From Roseiarcus sp963794155 (GTDB lineage Bacteria; Pseudomonadota; Alphaproteobacteria; Rhizobiales; Beijerinckiaceae): DNA of 64,000 nucleotides. This document shows positions 48,001-56,514 of this stretch, piece by piece. Position 1 is the first letter of the stretch, and each line of letters opens with the position of its first letter. Position numbers and translations under genes: made by a program. The notes beneath the pieces are model-generated. The model searched no databases. It was not told the DNA's origin and worked only from the letters and a program-made list of their open reading frames with translations. The stretch lies in the NCBI GenBank assembly GCA_963794155.1, contig CAWCCX010000013.1, positions 248,001 through 312,000 of the forward strand, in the 5' to 3' direction.

Positions 48001-48352
48001 GGCGACAGGCAAGCGGTCGCGGGATCGGGTCTTTGGATCGTGCCTTAGTCGCCTGACGATTTTTTCCTGAAAAACAGGGAAAAACAGGGGGATAGCCGCC
48101 TGCTTCCGCCAAACTCAGGCGATGAGAGTCATGAATGTCAATTGGCTATTTGAACACGTTCATGCGCTGGAAGAGCAAATTGAACAGGAGGCCAACAGGA
48201 GCGTAACAGGCGGATAATTCCAATTATCAGGGGCATAACAGGCGGCCGAAACGCGCGAACAGGCGAAAAACAGGCGCCTCGCTCGCGGTTCTCGCTGGGT
48301 TGCAAAGAATGTCTATAACCGTTTGATAGGAAGCAACAAAACCTCATTTGTT
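48001..48352. other. Gene-free interval between the acoC-like gene and IS630 remnant
   Basis: About 350 bp without a supported gene. It holds AACAGGG at 48073 and 48083, the phased AACAGG array at 48183-48274 and a GATAATTC/CAATTATC palindrome at 48213-48228. The 3' end is the point where the IS630 gene is cut. Confidence 0.5.
48183..48274. repeat. Helically phased AACAGG repeats (about 10.7-bp register)
   Basis: AACAGG starts at 48183, 48194, 48205, 48237, 48258 and 48269, with a one-mismatch copy ATCAGG at 48226. All offsets are close to whole multiples of 10.75 bp (0, 11, 22, 43, 54, 75, 86). Several copies continue into GCG or GAG. Confidence 0.82.
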
Positions 48353-48993
48353 CTATTTTCGTTCTTGACGACCAGCGCGTCTGGCCCATTGCCGGACAAG
48401 GCCGTTCTTCTGGCCGATCCGAGCTTCATCCTGGAACCAGATTTCGACCGGCGTCGTCTCGGGCAGCCCTTCGAGATGAGCTTTCAGCGCGCGTGGAAAG
48501 TTTTTTTGAACGCTTCGACAATCCGTTCGTCCTGAGCCGGATGACGGGGCCGCGCGCTGATGTGCGAGAAGCCGAGCTTCTTCAAAAGTTTTCCGACATA
48601 GCGCGGATGAAAGTCGACGCCGAACCGCTCGGCGATGAGGCGCTTGAGATCGATCCGTCGCCAGCGGACAACGCCGTCCTTCTCACGATCGGGGCCGGCC
48701 TCGACGATCCTGGCGAATTCAGCCCTCTGCTCGGTCGACAGGCGCGACTTCGGACCCTCGGTCCAGTTGTCGAGGAGCCCGTCAGGGCCCGAGGCGTTGA
48801 AGCGATGAACCCAGTCGCGCAGCGTCTGCCGGTCCATCCCGCCGATCTTCGCCGCTGCGCCGCGATCCATCCCGTCTCGAACCGCAGCCAGCGAAAGAAG
48901 CCGCCGGCTCTGATTGACGGCCTTCGACCGGCGGGCGAGCGCCCGAAGCGCCTCCGCCGAATAGTCTTCCCGCAATCTCACCGCTGCTGGCAT
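48353..48993 (-). pseudogene. Truncated IS630-family transposase
   Basis: N-terminal two-thirds of an IS630 transposase. An HTH region (RRLLSLAAVRDGMDRGAAAKIGGMDRQTLRDWVHRF) is followed by a winged helix (RWRRIDLKRLIAERFGVDFHPRYVGKLLKKLGF). After an A7 run (T7 at 48501-48507 on the plus strand) the frame must move -1 to give NFPRALKAHLEGLPETTPVE and then IWFQDEARIGQK, which contains the first catalytic Asp. The sequence then departs from the family after QWARR and stops at 48353, so the second Asp and the Glu are gone. The A7 may be a programmed -1 slip site or a homopolymer error. The element is dead either way. Confidence 0.88.
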
Positions 48994-49013
48994 GGCGCGA
49001 ATCTCCTCGCGCC
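48994..49013 (-). promoter_or_regulatory. Hairpin with the Shine-Dalgarno in its loop, upstream of the IS630 transposase
   Basis: On the minus strand GGCGCGA-GGAGAT-TCGCGCC is a perfect 7-bp stem directly abutting the ATG at 48993. The loop carries GGAG. It could limit translation of the transposase, as 5' structures do in several insertion sequences. Confidence 0.55.
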
Positions 49014-49537
49014 AAATGAGTCACAAATCCCGATTCGTGGGAATCCCAATCATGAGTGAGCCGATGGGGCCTTTGGTATAACGCATGTGCCAGGATTTCG
49101 CGGGGCCCGAATCGGCGATACGGACGTCCTAGATTGTCCCCAATTCCTTCGGGGTTCGTCTCTTCTTGCGACCGGCAGATCGAGAGCTTCGCTCAAGAGC
49201 GCCGGCAGCACCCGAAATTCTTTCAACCCATGGGGGGTCGTGATTCGACTGGATTTCAGGATCGATCGAAATTCATTCGCCACGTCGTTCGGGAACGTCC
49301 GCCATTTGCGGCATCCACTTCGCGGCTCTGAAATTCCGCTCTTGTTGGTTTCCAAATTATCGCGTTCCGACGTTGGTCAAGATCGTGCTCAAAATCTCCT
49401 TTCCCTATACCCCCCTCTGTTCATTTGGGGATATAGCGATCCTACGCATGAGCCGCAGTTTGGGCACCACCATCATTCGCCTATTGAGGCAAGCCCGACT
49501 TTTACATAAGTGTTTGCGGCGTCCGGCGCGCAGAGCC
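49014..49537. other. Interval with no supported gene
   Basis: About 520 bp between the IS630 remnant and the AraC-family gene. Composition is more AT-rich than average toward 49360-49520. A minus-strand frame of 101 codons (49050-49355) is open but shows no recognisable motif or ribosome site. The outer end of the IS630 element should lie near 49015-49060 but its terminal repeat could not be matched because the other end is missing. Confidence 0.45.
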
Positions 49538-50576
49538 TTAACATTGATCCCGCATCCCCCGAAGGGAGCAGGCCAGCCTGACGCGATAGCGAACCGGCGG
49601 AACTCCGAACCGATCCTGGAACAGCCGGCTGAAATGCGACGAGCTGCTAAAGCCGTATGAGAAACAGACGTCGGTTATCGAGAGATGCGTCTGGCTCGGG
49701 TCTCGAAGCGCCTCCGCGCAGCGGATGAGCCGACGCTGCCAAAGATAGCGCGATACGGAGCCGGCCGGATCCTCGGCGAAATGACGGTGCAGCCCACGAA
49801 CGGAAATGCTGCATGCGTGCGCGATCTGCTCGATGGAGAGCTCGGAATCGGCGAGGTTCGCCTCGATATAGGTCTTGACCCGCGTCGATAGTTCGTCGCG
49901 GCGCCCGATCATCGGCGGCGTCTCGATCTGCTCGCGTAGGGCATCCCAAGTCATCGTGGTAATGGCCGCGCCCAGTTTTCTTCCGCTGCATCGTGGAAAA
50001 CAACTCATCTCGCCGAAGCTCTCGGCCACCATGGCGAGCAGGATCCGAGACAATCCCGCCCTGCCGTTCCATCGATGTGCGACGCCACGCTCGAAGAGGG
50101 CGGCAATCGCGGGATCGGATGGACGCGGCAGCATGGTCACGAACGCTTCGATCTCGGGGCTTGAGATCTCGTACCCGTGCGACAGCTTCGAGTTCGATCA
50201 GGGCCCAGTCGCGCGGGCCCAGAATGCAAGTGCGGCCGGGTTGGACAAAGTTGACGCTCCCTCGGGAAACCGAAACGAGCATCAGCGGGGCTGGCAATGT
50301 CGGCATGGTCAATGAGCGGGTCAGCCGAAATTGGGTGGCCGCCAACTTGCACAGCACCATCTCGCCGAGAGCGCCATATTCGATGCACCCCGCGAACGGG
50401 CGTCTACCTATCGGGAGGCAACGCACCCCTTCGCGAAGCATAGGATCGATTCGCCCAAAATGAGCGCTATGCGCGTCCTCCCACTTGTGCAGCCGGCCGC
50501 TGGGCCGCTCCACCTCCACGCGAACAATGTTAGGCGCCCCCACTGGGTCTGAGCCTCCCTTAGCACAATCGGCCAT
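49538..50576 (-). CDS. AraC-family transcriptional regulator (frameshifted in this sequence)
   Basis: 345 aa when corrected. The N-terminal half resembles the AraC-binding-2 type sensor domain (VSRGSVNFVQPGRTCILGPRDWALID). The C-terminal half is the double HTH (LSIEQIAHACSISVRGLHRHFAEDP and LSITDVCFSYGFSSSSHFSRLFQDRFGVPPVRYR). The two halves are in different frames. Reading GAGTTC at 50190-50195 as GAGTC gives ALIDSKLSHGYEISSPEIEA and continues into FVTMLPRPSDPAIAALFERG, joining them smoothly. The defect matches the signature in four other genes. It is divergent from oleate hydratase and probably regulates it. Confidence 0.87.
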
Positions 50577-51032
50577 CTTGCTCCGCCAGACCGGGAGCGG
50601 TCTTGACCTGGATCAACTCCCTGAAACCTTCCGCCGGCTGGCGCGTGCAGTCAATCCTGGCATGGCGAGGCAAGACTCGGGAGGGCTGCCAAGTCACGCT
50701 TCGTTAAGTCGGCTGAAGCGTGCGACGGCGCCGGTGACCACGTGAAGACTACACGGCCAGGGGAGGCCAAGAGTTCGTGCCCGTGCTGAAGAAGGCGCCC
50801 CAGACCTGCTCGCTCCGCCCGCGCGATGCAGCAGCGATGGAATGGCCCCGCATCGCTTCCAGTCTAAGCTATCGATCAGCATCGCCGACCAAAGGCGAAT
50901 CTCGTCCTCCCCACGGACAATATACTGCGCGCGCCCAATTCGCGACGTTAGAGCAACGCGAAACGGGCCGGGCGCTGCGAGAGCCACCGAGGTAGTCAAT
51001 CGCCAACGCCAGCGAAGCGACGGGAGACTCCG
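50577..51032. other. Divergent promoter region between araC-type regulator and oleate hydratase
   Basis: About 455 bp. It probably holds both promoters and the AraC-type operator, but I could not pick out direct repeats typical of AraC sites. A minus-strand 153-codon frame (50694-51155) overlaps the start of the hydratase gene and is rejected as a gene. Confidence 0.45.
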
Positions 51033-52781
51033 ATGAAGAATTATTACCGCATCAACGCGATGCCCCCAAAGGGCATCGAGCGCAAGCGAGCGCATATCGT
51101 CGGGGGCGGCATCGCCGGCCTGGCGACGGCCGTGTTCTTGGTTGATGAGGCCCACATGCCGGGCGAGAAGATCACCATCTACAAGTCAAAATCTTTGAAT
51201 GGCGGCTGTCTGGAGGCCGCCTGGGACCCGAAGTCAGCGAGATACAGGAATCCCGGATCGCGCATGTTCGAGCGGCGCTACGAGTGCCTCTCCTACCTGA
51301 TGGAAAAAATTCCGTCGATACAAACTCCGGGCCGTACGCTCCTCGACGAGACGTTCCAGGCGAACGTGGAGAATCCCACCCGCTCAGGCTTACGCCTGAT
51401 GGAACGCCAGGGCAAAAAGCGTTCGCCGACGGGCCCCTTGATGTCCGCCGCCGACGGCCAGAAGATGCTCGAGCTGATGCTGACCCCCGAAGAGAAGTTC
51501 GAAGGACTGTCGTGTGCGGAATGGTTCAGCCCCGAGATGTTCACGTCCGACTTCTGGTACTACTGGGCCTACATATTCGCGTTGGCGCCCCAGCATTCCC
51601 TGATCGAGTGCCGGCGCTACTTGGCCCGCTTCGCCATGTACGTCGGCAAGCCGCTGCTAGAGCTGTCGATGATCATCCACACCCAGTACAACGAGTACGA
51701 CTCGATCGTCGATCCCGTTGAGGTGTGGCTGAAGGAGAAGGGCGTGCGCTTCCAGATGGAGACGCGCGTGCGCGACATCGAGACTAAGAACCAGGGCAAA
51801 GAGACCCTCGCTACGACGCTGGTCTACGACGGCGCCTCTGGGCGCCAGTCTATTCCGTTAACGCGGGATGACCTGGTGTTCTTCACCAACGGTTCGATGG
51901 TCCACGGCAACACGTATGGCGACAATGACACCGTCGCGACCTACAACCGCGATACAACTGACCTGGGGGTGTTTGACGTCTGGAAGAAGTTGGCGGCGCG
52001 GGATCCCAAATTCGGCCGGCCCGAGCCGTTCATCTCCGACATCAAAGGAAGTGCTTTTCACACCTTCACGATCACAATCAAAGGCAATTCGACGTTCGCC
52101 GATTACATGTCCGCCAAGACGGGCGTCACGCCGCCCCTCATCAAGAATGGCTGCATCACGATCGTCAACTCGAACTGGATGATCACCTTCTTCGTGTACG
52201 GCAAGAAGTACTACCGCAACCAGCCCGATGACGTGGACATCGTGCACGGCTACATTCTGTTCTGCCATGACAGACCGGGCAACTTCATCAAGAAGCCGGC
52301 GCAGGAGTGCACCGGAAACGAAATCTTCTCCGAATTGCTCTATCACTGCGGCCTCAAGGACAAGATCGACCAGATCCTCAAGCACTCGTACGTGTCGATT
52401 GCGGCGATGCCGTACATCACGAGCCAGTTCATGCCCCGCCGGATCGCCGACCGGCCCAAGGTCATTCCTGACGGCTGTGTCAACCTCGCATTCATCGGCC
52501 AATACGTTGAGACGCCCGCGGACGTGTCCTTCACGGTCGAGAGCTCCGTGCGCACGGCAATGATGGCAGTCTGGGGCCTCACCGGGCTGGAGAAGCCGGA
52601 GATCCCCATGTACGAGCCGCTCTTCGACATCCGGGTTATCGCCAAATCGCTCAAGATGGCGGCCGGGACCGATACGCTGAGCCTCGAAATACTCGATAAA
52701 GTCAGGAGCTCCACGGGCGGGTCCACCGCACGACTTCTTGACGCAGCAGTGAGCCATATGCCCGACCCCGATGTCTTCTGA
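51033..52781 (+). CDS. ohyA: Oleate hydratase (fatty acid double-bond hydratase)
   Basis: 582-aa FAD-dependent enzyme that adds water to the cis-9 double bond of oleate to give 10-hydroxystearate. The FAD-binding Rossmann motif HIVGGGIAGLATAVFLVDEA is near the N-terminus. Family segments include GGCLEAAWDPKSARYRNPGSRMFERRYECL, FWYYWAYIFALAPQHSLIECRRYL, FFTNGSMVHGNTYGDND and FIGQYVETPADVSFTVESSVRTA. SD GGGAG lies 6 bp before the ATG. A perfect terminator-like hairpin follows the gene. Context (AraC regulator, two outer-membrane proteins) suggests response to exogenous lipids. Confidence 0.94.
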   Translation: MKNYYRINAMPPKGIERKRAHIVGGGIAGLATAVFLVDEAHMPGEKITIYKSKSLNGGCLEAAWDPKSARYRNPGSRMFERRYECLSYLMEKIPSIQTPGRTLLDETFQANVENPTRSGLRLMERQGKKRSPTGPLMSAADGQKMLELMLTPEEKFEGLSCAEWFSPEMFTSDFWYYWAYIFALAPQHSLIECRRYLARFAMYVGKPLLELSMIIHTQYNEYDSIVDPVEVWLKEKGVRFQMETRVRDIETKNQGKETLATTLVYDGASGRQSIPLTRDDLVFFTNGSMVHGNTYGDNDTVATYNRDTTDLGVFDVWKKLAARDPKFGRPEPFISDIKGSAFHTFTITIKGNSTFADYMSAKTGVTPPLIKNGCITIVNSNWMITFFVYGKKYYRNQPDDVDIVHGYILFCHDRPGNFIKKPAQECTGNEIFSELLYHCGLKDKIDQILKHSYVSIAAMPYITSQFMPRRIADRPKVIPDGCVNLAFIGQYVETPADVSFTVESSVRTAMMAVWGLTGLEKPEIPMYEPLFDIRVIAKSLKMAAGTDTLSLEILDKVRSSTGGSTARLLDAAVSHMPDPDVF

Positions 52782-52793
52782 CGAAAGAATGTC

Positions 52794-52823
52794 GTCACGG
52801 CGCCGCCCAGACGGCGCCGTGAC
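52794..52823 (+). terminator. Strong hairpin after oleate hydratase
   Basis: GTCACGGCGCCG / CGGCGCCGTGAC form a perfect 12-bp stem (52794-52805 with 52812-52823, loop CCCAGA), 12 bp after the ohyA stop codon. There is no T-tract, so it may act as an attenuating or RNA-stabilising hairpin and not a full intrinsic terminator. Confidence 0.65.
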
Positions 52824-52938
52824 GATTACCAAAGGGGAAATCACCTCGTTGCTCGGCGAGGTCTTGAATTTGGCCGATGCGGTTTCGACCGCGTCGCCGT
52901 AGCGGCAAAGCGGCGACGCGGTTTGGGAGGGCGGGCGG

Positions 52939-53997
52939 ATGTCAGAGCATTCGTTATCCAAGAAAGTAGGCGCGACGGCCTTGGCCTTCATGACGGCTAT
53001 TGCCGTTGCGACTTCGGCGTCCGCGCAGTCGGCGCCGAACAGCTCTGACTCAATAAGCGCCGCTGCGACGCCGTCCTCCGCGCAGCCGGCGAAGGCCCGG
53101 AGCGCCGACGCCAAAAAGAAGCAGAAACCGGCGTCAAAGGCCGACCCAGATCCCGCGACTGCAGCAAATCCCGCAGCTAGAGCAACGTCTGCCTCGCCGA
53201 CGAATTCCTACGACGCACAGCGTAACGCGCAGAACCCGCTCACGCCATTGTACAGCCTCCTGAATGAAAACAGCACCAATCTCGGCGTGGGCCCGCTCAA
53301 GCAGACGCAGGACATACTTCTCGTCGAGCCCGTGATTCCGGTCAGGCTTACGCCGGACTTCAACCTGATAACGCGCTGGATCACGCCTGTGGTTTGGATG
53401 CCGGCGCTCTCGAAATCCATCGGTCCGATGCCCGGCATCGGTCCGGAGGCCGGGCTCGGCAATGTCGCGCCGCAGTTCTTCTTTACGCCAGCCCATAAGG
53501 GGGACGGCTTTGTCTGGGCCCTGGGTGCCAACGGCTGGTTGCCGACCGCGACCGACAAGACGTTGGGCGTGAACCATTTCGGCGGCGGCCCATTAGCGTT
53601 GGCGCTGAACATCCAGGGACCTGCGCTTTATGGCATCCTAGCCACCAACACATGGGCCGGGAACCAGAGTCAGGGGTCGAGCGCGACCTTGCAGCGTATC
53701 AATCAGATGGCGCTTCAGCCTTTCATTTTCTACAATCTCGATGCGGGATGGTATGTTTCTTCGCTCCCAGTCATCACGGCCGACTGGACCGTGCCTAGTC
53801 ACAAATGGACATTGCCGATCGGCGGCGGCGGCGGGCGGGTGTTTCCGGTCGGCGGCACGCTCGTGAACACAGAACTCAACGCATATTACAACGGCGCGCT
53901 CGGCCACGCGTCGGGGATAACCAACGTCGGCAACTGGACCGTGAAGTTCACGCTGCAGTTTATCCTCCCCGGCGCCAAAGTTCCACAGCTCTTCTGA
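52939..53997 (+). CDS. Outer-membrane/periplasmic protein, meta-pathway-type transporter-like
   Basis: 352 aa. Signal peptide (ATALAFMTAIAVATSASA), then a low-complexity Ala/Ser/Pro/Lys linker to about residue 90. A C-terminal beta-rich domain follows (NLITRWITPVVWMP, GLGNVAPQFFFTPAHKGDGFVWALG, WTLPIGGGGGRVFPVGG), resembling the Phenol_MetA_deg family of predicted outer-membrane barrels. It probably admits hydrophobic substrates. The neighbour at 54028 is of the same type. Family assignment is from pattern only. Confidence 0.72.
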   Translation: MSEHSLSKKVGATALAFMTAIAVATSASAQSAPNSSDSISAAATPSSAQPAKARSADAKKKQKPASKADPDPATAANPAARATSASPTNSYDAQRNAQNPLTPLYSLLNENSTNLGVGPLKQTQDILLVEPVIPVRLTPDFNLITRWITPVVWMPALSKSIGPMPGIGPEAGLGNVAPQFFFTPAHKGDGFVWALGANGWLPTATDKTLGVNHFGGGPLALALNIQGPALYGILATNTWAGNQSQGSSATLQRINQMALQPFIFYNLDAGWYVSSLPVITADWTVPSHKWTLPIGGGGGRVFPVGGTLVNTELNAYYNGALGHASGITNVGNWTVKFTLQFILPGAKVPQLF

Positions 53998-54027
53998 CGA
54001 GGCGCCGCCAAGAGGGGCCTACGGGTC

Positions 54028-54966
54028 ATGTTTCAAACCCTTTCCCGCACGCTGCCCCTGGCCGGCTGCAATGACTTGGAAGAGACAGCTGTTCGCAGTC
54101 AGGTCTTGCGGACCTGGACGGGGAAGATAAAAAGCGCTCTGACGAAGTTTGCGGCGGCCGGCGCATTGTCGCTTTGCTCGGCGGTCTCTGCGGTCGCCGG
54201 TTCTTACACGCAGCCGGGCTCGACGATAGGCCCCCCCGTAGGTGCGCCAACCCCTCCCGGCGTCTATTTTTCCGATTGGATTACCCAGGGGAGCCGAACA
54301 AGCCCAAGCGATCTGCACCTGGGCGACGACATCCCGGTCCTGCTCTGGTCGACGCCCTGGACGATTGCGGGGGCCAGGCTACAGTTCACTGTGGCGCCGG
54401 TCATACCCGTGTGGTACGGCGAACACGGCATTACCTCCTCTGGCCTGTACGATCCCTTTGTCGCCGCGTCACTGGCCTGGGATCTCGGCCATGGCTGGGG
54501 ATTCTACTACATGCTCGGGTATTATACCGCCATCCAAGGCACAATTTCCAGCAGCTCAAACTCGGTCAATCAACGCTTCGGGCTGAGCTACACCGCCAAC
54601 GGCTGGAACCTGACCACGAACAATATCTTGGGTCTCGTCGACCACCCGCTCACGGACTACCCGCACGGAACGCCCTGCCCGACGTTGCCCGTCAAAGGGT
54701 GCAATACCAACTTTTATAACAATGATATCACCACGACCAAGAGGTTCGGCGATTGGGAGCTAGGCCCGGTCGCCTATTATTCGACCGATCTGAACAAGCC
54801 AATTCCGAGTTACCAGAAGCAAAGCCAATTCGCGGTTGGCTTCCTGGTCGGCTACCACATCGGTCCGGCGGTCCTGCAAACTTATCTCACCCGTGTCATC
54901 TATCAGGATAACTATGGCGGTTATGACACACGTCTGTGGTCGTCGATCACCTTGAAAATTTGGTAG
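54028..54966 (+). CDS. Predicted outer-membrane beta-barrel, Phenol_MetA_deg-like
   Basis: 312 aa with a signal-like segment at about 38-58 (KFAAAGALSLCSAVSAVAGS). Alternating aromatic strands follow (GVYFSDWITQG, LQFTVAPVIPVWYG, GWGFYYMLGYYTAIQG), ending in RLWSSITLKIW, an aromatic C-terminus as expected for outer-membrane barrels. CPTLPVKGC may form a disulfide loop. It follows the related protein at 52939 by 30 bp, so they are likely one operon serving uptake of a hydrophobic compound. Confidence 0.75.
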   Translation: MFQTLSRTLPLAGCNDLEETAVRSQVLRTWTGKIKSALTKFAAAGALSLCSAVSAVAGSYTQPGSTIGPPVGAPTPPGVYFSDWITQGSRTSPSDLHLGDDIPVLLWSTPWTIAGARLQFTVAPVIPVWYGEHGITSSGLYDPFVAASLAWDLGHGWGFYYMLGYYTAIQGTISSSSNSVNQRFGLSYTANGWNLTTNNILGLVDHPLTDYPHGTPCPTLPVKGCNTNFYNNDITTTKRFGDWELGPVAYYSTDLNKPIPSYQKQSQFAVGFLVGYHIGPAVLQTYLTRVIYQDNYGGYDTRLWSSITLKIW

Positions 54967-55175
54967 CGGCGAAATTTCGGGATCCTTTCGCGACCCCAGC
55001 CCGCAAGACCAAGGAGCTCCGCTAACCACACGAATTGGGGACGAGGCGACTGCTCGCCAGCCATGCGCGTGAGCAGGGAGCTGATGTCGCGAGAATGACT
55101 CCGCCGGGACGAAGGACCTACCGCGGGCGGGGCAGGGAGTTACCGCGGCGCCAGGCGCCCCGACAGGAGACAATC

Positions 55176-55628
55176 ATGGACGCTGCTTACCTTTCGGCCT
55201 TGTCGGCGCTCGCGGGATCGGCGGTCGGGGGGCTGACGACGGCCCTCTCAGCGTGGATCAGTCAGAGCGTTTCGGCAAAGGCCGAGTTGCTCTCCAGTCA
55301 CTTGGCCCGACGGCAAGAGCTCTTCAGAGACTTCATCGTCTCGGCCTCGAGGGTGTATGGCGAGGCGCTGACGTCGAACGAGCCGAAGATCCCCGAGCTC
55401 GTAGAGCTCTACGCCCTGATCAGCAGGATGCGCGTGCTGTGCGGACCAGAGACCGTCGCCGCCGGCGAAAAGCTCATGCGCTCGATCAGCGACACGTATC
55501 TTGCGCCCAACAAGACGTTCAAGGAGCTGCGCGATCTGATGACGGCCGCCGACGGAATCGATCCGCTGAAGGATTTCAGCGTGGCCGCGCGCAAAGAGAT
55601 GGAAACAGCCCGCGCGAGTCGGTTTTAG
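55176..55628 (+). CDS. Small protein with N-terminal membrane segment, unknown function
   Basis: 150 aa. A hydrophobic N-terminus (YLSALSALAGSAVGGLTTALSAWI) is followed by a helical, charged cytoplasmic-type domain (AELLSSHLARRQELFRDFIVSASRVYGEAL ... MRVLCGPETVAAGEKLMRSISDTY). SD AGGAGA lies 6 bp upstream. No family is recognised with certainty; similar small proteins occur widely in proteobacteria. It is the last gene on the plus strand of the oleate hydratase cluster. Confidence 0.75.
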   Translation: MDAAYLSALSALAGSAVGGLTTALSAWISQSVSAKAELLSSHLARRQELFRDFIVSASRVYGEALTSNEPKIPELVELYALISRMRVLCGPETVAAGEKLMRSISDTYLAPNKTFKELRDLMTAADGIDPLKDFSVAARKEMETARASRF

Positions 55629-55899
55629 CATCGCACTTCGATGGGTATCGAATAGGAGTTTCTGGCGAACCGCCTGTCGAGCGCGCGTTGACCCACACGA
55701 CCTTGTCCGTCGGACGTCCCGCTTGTGCCCGCTGAGTGGTTCGGAACTCACCCGCGCCCGTTGCGCGCGGCGCCTGCTAGTGGATCGAATCCGACACTTG
55801 GAACCCTCAGACGGCGGCGTAAGCTACTGAGATGTCCCACATTGCCCCGGACTTTTCCGATTGATTTTAACCACTAGCATGTCGCGGCGGGGGCCGGAG
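55629..55899. other. Intergenic, nothing recognised
   Basis: About 270 bp between convergent genes. No hairpin with T-tract or repeat was seen. Confidence 0.4.
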
Positions 55900-56217
55900 C
55901 TAGGGCCGAAGCAGCGAACTAGTCGGCCACCATGAGGGAGGCGGTGGAGGTGGCGGGAGCGGTGGAGGCGGCGGCGCGCCTGCTGCGCTTTGCGGCATCG
56001 TGGCGTTGCGCGCCGGGCAAGCCGCGACGAATGCGCGCTTTGTCTGACCGGATGCTTTGATCGTGGCCTTATTGGCGGCGTACTCCGCATCGCACTGACT
56101 GGTCGTCGTAGCTGCGCCGGCAGACGGCGCTTGACCGTATGTCTGAGCGTTTTCTGCACATCCAGCAATTGCCAGGCACAGCGCAGCAAGTCGGAGAGCA
56201 GCAATCAAGATTCGCAT
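55900..56217 (-). CDS. Small lipoprotein with proline-rich C-terminus
   Basis: 105 aa from the ATG at 56217. MRILIAALRLAALCLAIAGC is a lipoprotein signal ending in the lipobox LAIAGC with Cys20 for acylation. Two further Cys (in TSQCDAEY and VAACPARN) could form a disulfide around a short helical domain. The C-terminus is GAPPPPPLPPPPPPPSWWP, a polyproline tail that could span peptidoglycan or bind partners. No family is recognised. Signal peptide and lipobox support a real gene. Confidence 0.7.
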   Translation of the reverse strand: MRILIAALRLAALCLAIAGCAENAQTYGQAPSAGAATTTSQCDAEYAANKATIKASGQTKRAFVAACPARNATMPQSAAGAPPPPPLPPPPPPPSWWPTSSLLRP

Positions 56218-56431
56218 CCGAACGCACCTCCCATGGGCGCAACGCTTGCGGGTCACCTAGACTAGCAGGATACAGTTTTCACCGCTACTTGAGCGGAAAT
56301 GACCAGGTTAAAGCGAATGGTTGGTAACTGCACTTAATTGAGAATAACCGGCCGTAAATTTTGGTAAAATGTGCGCAGGCCAATGGGCACGGACGCCCAT
56401 CTAACTACGACCGCTTTACAACTTCGTGGGT

Positions 56432-56467
56432 GGCCGGGTCAGTCCCGGATCAAGTCCGGGGACGGCC
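56432..56467. repeat. Nested palindrome 3' of the SorC-type gene
   Basis: Outer arms GGCCG / CGGCC (56432-56436 and 56463-56467) enclose inner arms CCCGGA / TCCGGG (56444-56449 and 56455-56460). Elements of the form CCCGGATCAAGTCCGGG are frequent dispersed palindromes in Hyphomicrobiales. It lies 48 bp beyond the stop of the SorC-type gene and could serve as its terminator. Confidence 0.65.
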
Positions 56468-56514
56468 ATGACTGTGCGCCATTGTCTGGGTTGTCTGGCG
56501 CTTCGGACATGGTT

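Noticed and set aside
49050..49355. 101-codon minus-strand frame
   Set aside because: No ribosome site, no known motif; lies in the debris next to IS630. Could be a remnant but I cannot support it.
50694..51155. 153-codon minus-strand frame
   Set aside because: Overlaps the start of oleate hydratase antisense and the divergent promoter region; no family features.
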